A stretch of 10,524 nt of DNA, from assembly GCA_009885595.1 (NCBI GenBank), contig VFKJ01001155.1:1-10524 (forward strand), given 5' to 3'. A program made the position numbers and the translations under genes. Below, one piece after another: positions 6,530 to 10,524 of this stretch (within the stretch, counting starts at the first letter, position 1; each line of letters starts with the position of its first letter). Source of the stretch: Myxococcales bacterium (GTDB taxonomy: Bacteria > Myxococcota > Myxococcia > Myxococcales > Myxococcaceae). A model generated the notes under the pieces. It was not told where the DNA came from, did no database searches, and worked only from the letters and a program-made list of their open reading frames with translations.

Positions 6530-6817
6530 TTAGTTCTTCTTCATCTCAGCCAGCTTCTCTTCCAGATCGATCAACCGGCTCTGAATCTGGTTGAGGGCGT
6601 GCAGGGTCTTCTCCTGCTCACGCTTGGTGGGCAGCCCGAGGCCACCCCACCACTGCGCGCTGGCCTTCTCGACGCCGGCCTTCATCTTCATGCTGGCGCT
6701 CAAGAGGCCGCCCATGGGCTGCAGCACCGCGGGGGACTTGAGGACCGTCTCCATCATCTCGGCGGTCTTCTGCTCCCACATGTCGAAGCCCTTCTTCCAC
6801 TGATCCCACATCATCAT
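6530..6817 (-). CDS. Short PhaE/phasin-like PHA synthase subunit
   Basis: This 95-residue, mostly helical protein has an amphipathic first half with Trp4, Trp7 and Trp14, a WW pair at 56-57, and the motif GLPTKREQE (61-69). A predicted coiled coil follows (about 66-93), rich in Leu, Glu and Lys. The GLPT(K/R) motif followed by a coiled coil resembles the C-terminal end of PhaE, the partner of class III PHA synthases, but PhaE proteins are usually several times longer. It may activate the PhaC encoded two genes downstream or coat granules like a phasin. The ATG at 6817 is chosen over one at 6877 because an AGGAG lies 6 nt upstream and the longer form would overlap the preceding gene by 47 bp. 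It starts 13 bp after the lipoprotein A stop. The assignment rests on a short motif plus gene context. Confidence 0.72.
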   Translation of the reverse strand: MMMWDQWKKGFDMWEQKTAEMMETVLKSPAVLQPMGGLLSASMKMKAGVEKASAQWWGGLGLPTKREQEKTLHALNQIQSRLIDLEEKLAEMKKN

Positions 6818-6823
6818 GTGCTG

Positions 6824-6828
6824 CTCCT
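6824..6828 (-). promoter_or_regulatory. Shine-Dalgarno site fixing the PhaE-like start
   Basis: AGGAG on the minus strand lies 6 nt before the ATG at 6817, in the 13-bp gap after the lipoprotein A stop codon. It decides for the 95-residue form over a 115-residue form starting at 6877. Confidence 0.75.
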
Positions 6829-6830
6829 GT

Positions 6831-7664
6831 TCAAAGGCCGAGCCGACGAAGCTCAGCGGTGGTGGTGAAGTCGTCATTCATCTCGTTGTCCGGCGCGGTG
6901 GCCCTCGCCACTTCGCCGAAGCACTCGAACACCCAGCCCACCTGGCGGCGGACGATGGTGTTGCCGATCGCGGGCTCGATGGTGGCGGTGGTGCGCACGC
7001 GCAGCGCCTGGGTGAAGGTGACGTCAGGCAGCTCGAGCTGGCCGGCGGCATCGACGCGCACCTGGTAGGTGTCGCGGCCGGCGAAGGGGAGCCCGCGCAC
7101 CAGCCCGTTGACCACCTGGCCGACGCTGATCCACTGCTTCCCGTTCTCCAGGGGGAACCGGAAGATCGCGACCGGCTGGCTGTAGACGACCAGCGTCTTG
7201 CCGAGCACGGGCGCCTCTTCGCGAGACGCGTAGCCGAGCAGGAAGAGATCGGCGCCGTCGTTGCGATACACGCCCATGGTGGTGCCGCCCAGATCGAGCG
7301 GGCTGGCGAACTGGCCGGTGGGGAAGCTGGCGGCGAACCAGTGCTCCGACACGTTCGAGGCCGAGAGGGTCGCCACCCGATCGTCGGCGTAGTCGTTCGA
7401 GAGATCCCACACGCGCTGGCCCGCTGAGTTGGTGGCGCCGGGGATCGACACCGGCCGCGCGGTGCCCGGGGGAGACGCGAGGTAGTGCACGGGGATCCCG
7501 ATGGCCGCCTGCAGCTCGCTGGCCTCGATGCGCCCGTCGAGGTTGGGCACGCACGGCAGCGGCGCGACCGCGGCGGGCACGTACGCTTCCTTCGTCGGGA
7601 TGGTGCGGTTCTCGCCGCACGCGGTCAGGAGCAGCAAGCCGACGGTGATCGAGCGGGTGTTCAT
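6831..7664 (-). CDS. Lipoprotein A, paralogue of the lipoprotein at the right edge
   Basis: This 277-residue protein begins with a lipoprotein signal peptide (MNTRSITVGLLLLTAC, Cys16), followed by Gly-Glu. Residues 38-51 (CVPNLDGRIEASEL) resemble an EF-hand loop: Asn41, Asp43, Gly44, Ile46 and Glu50 fall at loop positions 3, 5, 6, 8 and 12, but position 1 is Val instead of Asp. The remainder looks beta-rich with no recognised fold. From FPLENGKQW (170-178) to the end it matches the right-edge lipoprotein (shared LRVRT, ECFG.VA, final ELRRL/EVRRL). Its ATG shares one base with the TGA of the preceding gene (TGATG), and GGAG lies 6 nt upstream. It probably sits in the envelope with the outer-membrane protein encoded just before it. 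Function is unknown. Confidence 0.85.
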   Translation of the reverse strand: MNTRSITVGLLLLTACGENRTIPTKEAYVPAAVAPLPCVPNLDGRIEASELQAAIGIPVHYLASPPGTARPVSIPGATNSAGQRVWDLSNDYADDRVATLSASNVSEHWFAASFPTGQFASPLDLGGTTMGVYRNDGADLFLLGYASREEAPVLGKTLVVYSQPVAIFRFPLENGKQWISVGQVVNGLVRGLPFAGRDTYQVRVDAAGQLELPDVTFTQALRVRTTATIEPAIGNTIVRRQVGWVFECFGEVARATAPDNEMNDDFTTTAELRRLGL

Positions 7665-9286
7665 CAGAATCTCCAGGCCAGGCGGAGGCGCGCGAGCTGA
7701 GCGGGCATCGCCTTGAGGTTTTGGGCCGGGTTGTCGAAGCCGGCGAAGGGGAAGAGCACCGCGTATTCGGCGAGCACGTCGAAGCCGTCCTTGCTGGCCC
7801 AGGTGAGCGCGGCGTGCAGCTCCATGCCCAGGCCCGCGTCGTTGCCCGGCGTCGAGCTGGCGTAGAACGCGCGGCTGAAGGTGGCGTCGGCGGCCAGCTC
7901 GAGCTGGTAGCTGCGGAACTCGAGCAGCCGCGTCTTCGTCCACGGGCGCACGTACCAGGCGTCGGTGACGGTCCCGACGATCTCGTTGAAGAGGATGCGA
8001 TCGACCCGATGGTCGGGGTGGAAGCGGAAGTTGTCGATGCGGGTGTCGCGGGGAATGTCGAGCTGCGGGCCGTCGAGCTCGCCCTCGCGCGCCGTGGTGG
8101 CGTTGCCGGGGTAGGCGCCGAAGCCGGGCGCGGGATCTCCGCTGGCGCCGCCGAGGTTGAGGCCGCCGATGAACACCGAGCCCGGAGCGCCGATGGTGGT
8201 CTCGAGCGCGCCGCCCACCTGCAGCGACTGCACGCGATCGCGCAGCAGCACGCCAGGCAGCAACGAGGCCTGCTCGGCGTCGGCCAGCAACACCGCGGCC
8301 TCGGCCTCGAGCTTGAAGTTCGCGGTCTGGAAGCGCAGCCAGCCGTCGATGACGCCAGCCTTGTACCCGCGGTGCATCACCGAGGTCGGCGTGAGCACGG
8401 TGGGCTGGGTGCTCGGCAGGTAGGCGCTGGGCACGTCGTTGTCCTGCCAGCGGTACGAGCCGAGCAGCCCGTACTCGACCGTCCACTTGCCCGCGAGGCG
8501 GCGGCGCTTGCGGGTGTGATCGTCCTTCAGGTTCATGAAGGCGAACGAGAACGAGTGCACGTCCGTGCTGGCATCGAGGATGACCTGGCGCTGGCCGTCC
8601 TTGCGGGCCTGGGTGGCGCTGACCGCGCTGAAGTCGTAGGCGACGGCCCAGAGGTGGCCGGCGAGCGAGGTCACGAACGCCACGCGATCGGCCTGGTCGC
8701 CTGAGTTGCAGTCGAGGCAGTCGCCGCCGTTCGACATCATGCCCAGGCCCCACATGTTCCCCATGCGGCCGGCGGCGAGGTAGCCGAACGGCGTGAGCAC
8801 CTCGCCGTACGCGCGCTTGATGCGCAGCAGGGTGGCGGGGAACTGGCCGGGGCTGGCGGCGGGCGTGGGCGCGTTGCCGGCGCCAGGCGAGAGCACCGGG
8901 GTCGAGCCGAGCACCAGGTTGTCGATGAGGTCGAAGCGAACCTTCACGGCGGCCGCGGCGAAGGGCGCGTAGATGGCGAGGTCCGTGCGCAGGCGCATGT
9001 CGCTGCCGAAGAGCGACTGCCCGGTCGGATCGCCGAGCGGAACGGGGAAGAGCGGCTGGCCCGACGGCGTGGTGCCGCGATCGAGGTCGAGGTTGTTGAG
9101 CCAGTCGCCGCGCACGCGGAAGAAGCCGTTGACGGAGAACTCGATCTTCTCGCGCTCGAACAGATCGGCGCCGTGATCCGAGAGCCCCGAAGCGCTCGCG
9201 GTGGTCGCGACGAGCAACACGAGCACCGCCATCGCCGACTTTCTCCCTCTCCCCGCGGGGGAGAGGGTCGGGGAGAGGGCGTTCAC
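7664..9286 (-). CDS. TIGR04551-like outer-membrane protein, probable beta-barrel
   Basis: This 540-residue protein has a signal peptide (h-region AMAVLVLLVATTA, likely cleavage after SAS or ASA near residue 33), then many alternating strands and a C-terminal ...LARLRLAWRF. The final aromatic residue is typical of outer-membrane barrels. The segment RAYGEVLTPFGYLAAGRMGNMWGLGM, followed by a GGDCLDCNSGD motif (Cys190, Cys193), fits the myxobacterial family I recall as TIGR04551, of unknown function. Two starts are possible. The GTG at 9286 overlaps the hydrolase stop (GTGA) and has a G-run 6 nt upstream. The ATG at 9232 would give a signal of only about 15 residues without positive charges. The GTG is preferred; residues 2-15 are then encoded by palindromic repeat copy 5 and supply the RGRK charges. 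A porin or substrate-uptake role is inference. Confidence 0.8.
   Translation of the reverse strand: MNALSPTLSPAGRGRKSAMAVLVLLVATTASASGLSDHGADLFEREKIEFSVNGFFRVRGDWLNNLDLDRGTTPSGQPLFPVPLGDPTGQSLFGSDMRLRTDLAIYAPFAAAAVKVRFDLIDNLVLGSTPVLSPGAGNAPTPAASPGQFPATLLRIKRAYGEVLTPFGYLAAGRMGNMWGLGMMSNGGDCLDCNSGDQADRVAFVTSLAGHLWAVAYDFSAVSATQARKDGQRQVILDASTDVHSFSFAFMNLKDDHTRKRRRLAGKWTVEYGLLGSYRWQDNDVPSAYLPSTQPTVLTPTSVMHRGYKAGVIDGWLRFQTANFKLEAEAAVLLADAEQASLLPGVLLRDRVQSLQVGGALETTIGAPGSVFIGGLNLGGASGDPAPGFGAYPGNATTAREGELDGPQLDIPRDTRIDNFRFHPDHRVDRILFNEIVGTVTDAWYVRPWTKTRLLEFRSYQLELAADATFSRAFYASSTPGNDAGLGMELHAALTWASKDGFDVLAEYAVLFPFAGFDNPAQNLKAMPAQLARLRLAWRF
9243..9279. repeat. Palindromic GC-rich repeat, copy 5, inside a coding start
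   Basis: A 10-bp perfect stem (9245-9254 with 9258-9267, 3-nt loop) is followed by TCGGGGAGAGGG, a variant of the family tail (GAGAGGG for GTGAGGGG). It lies between the hydrolase stop and the second possible start of the outer-membrane protein. If the GTG start is used it is translated in frame as ALSPTLSPAGRGR. Confidence 0.85.
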
Positions 9287-10173
9287 GGAATGCCCCCCGC
9301 CAGGAACGCGCTCAGGTCGCGCGTCGAGTCACTGGCCGCCTCGATCATCGGGAAGTGGCCGCAGCGCGGATAGACGTTGAGCTTGGCGTTGGGCAGCTGC
9401 CGCACCAGCCTCTCGCCGACGGACACCGGGGTGACGCGATCTTCCCGGCCCCAGAGGAGCAGGGTGGGCACGGTGATCGTCCGATACTTGGGCTCCAGCT
9501 CGTCGAAGCGCATGCCGCGCACGGCCTCCAGCGCGCCGAAGCGGGTGCCGGGCCGCTCGAAAGCCCGCTCGACGTCTTCCGCCAGTTGCTCGGAGACGAT
9601 GTCGGGATCGTAGAAGCCCATCGTCAGCCGCTCTTCGTAGCGCTCGGAATAGAAGAGGCCGAAGAGCACTTCGCCCACGCCCTTCGCGCGCGCCATGTGG
9701 AACATCGAGGGGAGCTGCGAGTCGTAGACCCACGCGTCGTACAGCGCGATGCGCTCGACCTGCGCGGGGTATTCGAGCGCGAACGCCAGCGCCACCGACG
9801 AGCCGTAGGAATGGCCGACCAGGGCGATCTTCCCGACCTTCCGCTCATCCAGCACGGCCTTGAGCAGCTTGGCCTGGGCGGTGGGCGAGTAGTCGGCGAC
9901 GGGCCGGTCGGTCCAGCCGAAGCCGCGCATGTCGATGGCGATGATCCGGTGATCCTTCACCAGCTTCGGCATCACCGTGATCCAGTTCTCGATGCTGGAG
10001 GCGAACCCGTGCAGCAGCACCACCGGGGGGCCCTCGCCCACGTCCACGTAGCGCACCCGGGTGCCTTCGAGCTCCAGGTACGTGGCGTCCTGCGGCTCGC
10101 CCGGCATGGGCCCGGTGTGGAAGTGCAGGCAGCCGCTCGCCAGGAGCGCGATGGGGAGCAGCGCTCGCTTCAA
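9283..10173 (-). CDS. Lipoprotein alpha/beta hydrolase
   Basis: This 296-residue serine hydrolase is predicted to be lipid-anchored: the signal MKRALLPIALLASGC ends in a lipobox with Cys15. The alpha/beta fold is complete, with an oxyanion-hole HGF (55-57), DMRGFGWTDRP (81-91), nucleophile elbow GHSYGS with Ser122, Asp245 in WGREDRVTP and His273 in CGHFPM. This layout resembles MhpC-like and epoxide-hydrolase-like enzymes; the substrate could be an ester, lipid or lactone. The start is a TTG at 10173, supported by GGAGG (10182-10186) 8 nt upstream, overlap with the previous stop (TTGA), and the signal peptide beginning exactly there. No ATG is available at this place. It lies between two envelope genes, which suggests it works on a substrate at the cell surface or in the periplasm. 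Confidence 0.88.
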   Translation of the reverse strand: MKRALLPIALLASGCLHFHTGPMPGEPQDATYLELEGTRVRYVDVGEGPPVVLLHGFASSIENWITVMPKLVKDHRIIAIDMRGFGWTDRPVADYSPTAQAKLLKAVLDERKVGKIALVGHSYGSSVALAFALEYPAQVERIALYDAWVYDSQLPSMFHMARAKGVGEVLFGLFYSERYEERLTMGFYDPDIVSEQLAEDVERAFERPGTRFGALEAVRGMRFDELEPKYRTITVPTLLLWGREDRVTPVSVGERLVRQLPNAKLNVYPRCGHFPMIEAASDSTRDLSAFLAGGIP

Positions 10174-10524
10174 GGAGAGAGCCTCCGCACTTCGCCGGCG
10201 TCGGTGAACTCGGTGCTGGTCTCGTTGTTGGTCGAGGTGATGGTGGCCACCGTGCCGAAGCACTCGGTGTTCCAGCTGAAGGTGCGCAGCGTGGTGGTGA
10301 GGTACCAGGGCACGAGGGTATTGGCGCGGAAGTACCGCTCCAGCACCGTGCGCACGCGCAGGGTGTGGAAGTTGGCGAAAGGGGTCAGCGCATCTCCCGA
10401 ACGGTCGATGTTCGAGGTGTAGACCTCGCGCTGGAGGGGCGATGTGAGCCCGATGGTGTAGCCGTTGAACTTGCCGTTGACGGTGGTGTCGGTGGCCCAT
10501 GAGCCCCCGGCCTGCAGGGGAAAC
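10170..10524 (-). CDS. Lipoprotein B, C-terminal part (N-terminus beyond right edge)
   Basis: The last 117 residues of a protein whose start lies outside the window. They align with the C-terminal third of lipoprotein A: FPL..G..W....VNG at the start, then Y....D..G....P, F...LRVRT, a shared ECFG.VA motif, and an ending FTDAGEVRRLSP against FTTTAELRRLGL. The two genes are therefore paralogues separated by two other genes. Lipidation is inferred only by analogy with lipoprotein A. Its TGA overlaps the TTG start of the hydrolase, so it belongs to the same operon. Function is unknown. Confidence 0.78.
   Translation of the reverse strand, partial: FPLQAGGSWATDTTVNGKFNGYTIGLTSPLQREVYTSNIDRSGDALTPFANFHTLRVRTVLERYFRANTLVPWYLTTTLRTFSWNTECFGTVATITSTNNETSTEFTDAGEVRRLSP

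Noticed and set aside
7721..8704. 327-residue plus-strand open frame opposite the outer-membrane protein gene
   Set aside because: It has no motif or ribosome-binding site and mirrors the coding frame on the minus strand.
7665..8753. Upstream extension of the lipoprotein A frame
   Set aside because: It overlaps the outer-membrane protein gene, is Arg-rich without motifs, and the lipoprotein signal peptide begins at 7664.
10174..10500. N-terminal extension of the hydrolase frame upstream of the TTG start
   Set aside because: The extension is His/Arg-rich and overlaps the lipoprotein B frame, which is supported by homology to lipoprotein A; the lipobox and ribosome-binding site fix the start at 10173.

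Overview
The window is very GC-rich, with strong G/C preference at third codon positions. It has lipoprotein-heavy gene content, a CHASE2-type cyclase and an outer-membrane protein resembling the TIGR04551 family. Together these point to a member of the Myxococcota (former Deltaproteobacteria). That assignment comes from gene content and composition, not from a marker gene.

Layout. (1) Positions 1-414, minus strand: the 5' part of a lipoprotein gene that runs off the left edge. (2) Positions 441-2981, plus strand: a membrane-bound CHASE2 adenylate/guanylate cyclase, divergent from gene 1 with only 26 bp between the proposed starts. (3) Positions 2982-3626: a patchwork zone with a small free-standing LexA-like winged-helix gene (3174-3491), a likely remnant of an IS630-type transposase on the opposite strand, and three copies of a GC-rich palindromic repeat. 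Two of those copies form a large inverted pair between convergent genes. (4) Positions 3627-10524, minus strand: one tightly packed run of seven genes. In transcription order they are lipoprotein B (cut by the right edge), a lipoprotein alpha/beta hydrolase, a TIGR04551-like outer-membrane protein, lipoprotein A, a 95-residue PhaE/phasin-like protein, a long-chain acyl-CoA synthetase, and a PhaC-type polyhydroxyalkanoate (PHA) synthase. Stop and start codons overlap at four of the six junctions, so the run is very probably one operon whose promoter lies beyond the right edge.

How the genes may work together. The last three genes form a PHA module: activation of fatty acids to acyl-CoA, polymerisation by a Cys-Asp-His synthase, and a small granule or synthase partner. 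The first four encode envelope proteins (two homologous lipoproteins, a lipid-anchored hydrolase and a probable beta-barrel). Joining them suggests a route from outside to storage: ester cleavage at the envelope, passage across the outer membrane, CoA activation and polymerisation. This link is inference from gene order.

Five copies of one palindromic repeat family lie in the window, all at gene boundaries. Two of them have been drawn into gene function. One supplies the ribosome-binding site of the acyl-CoA synthetase. The other is apparently translated as the N-terminal part of the outer-membrane protein's signal peptide.
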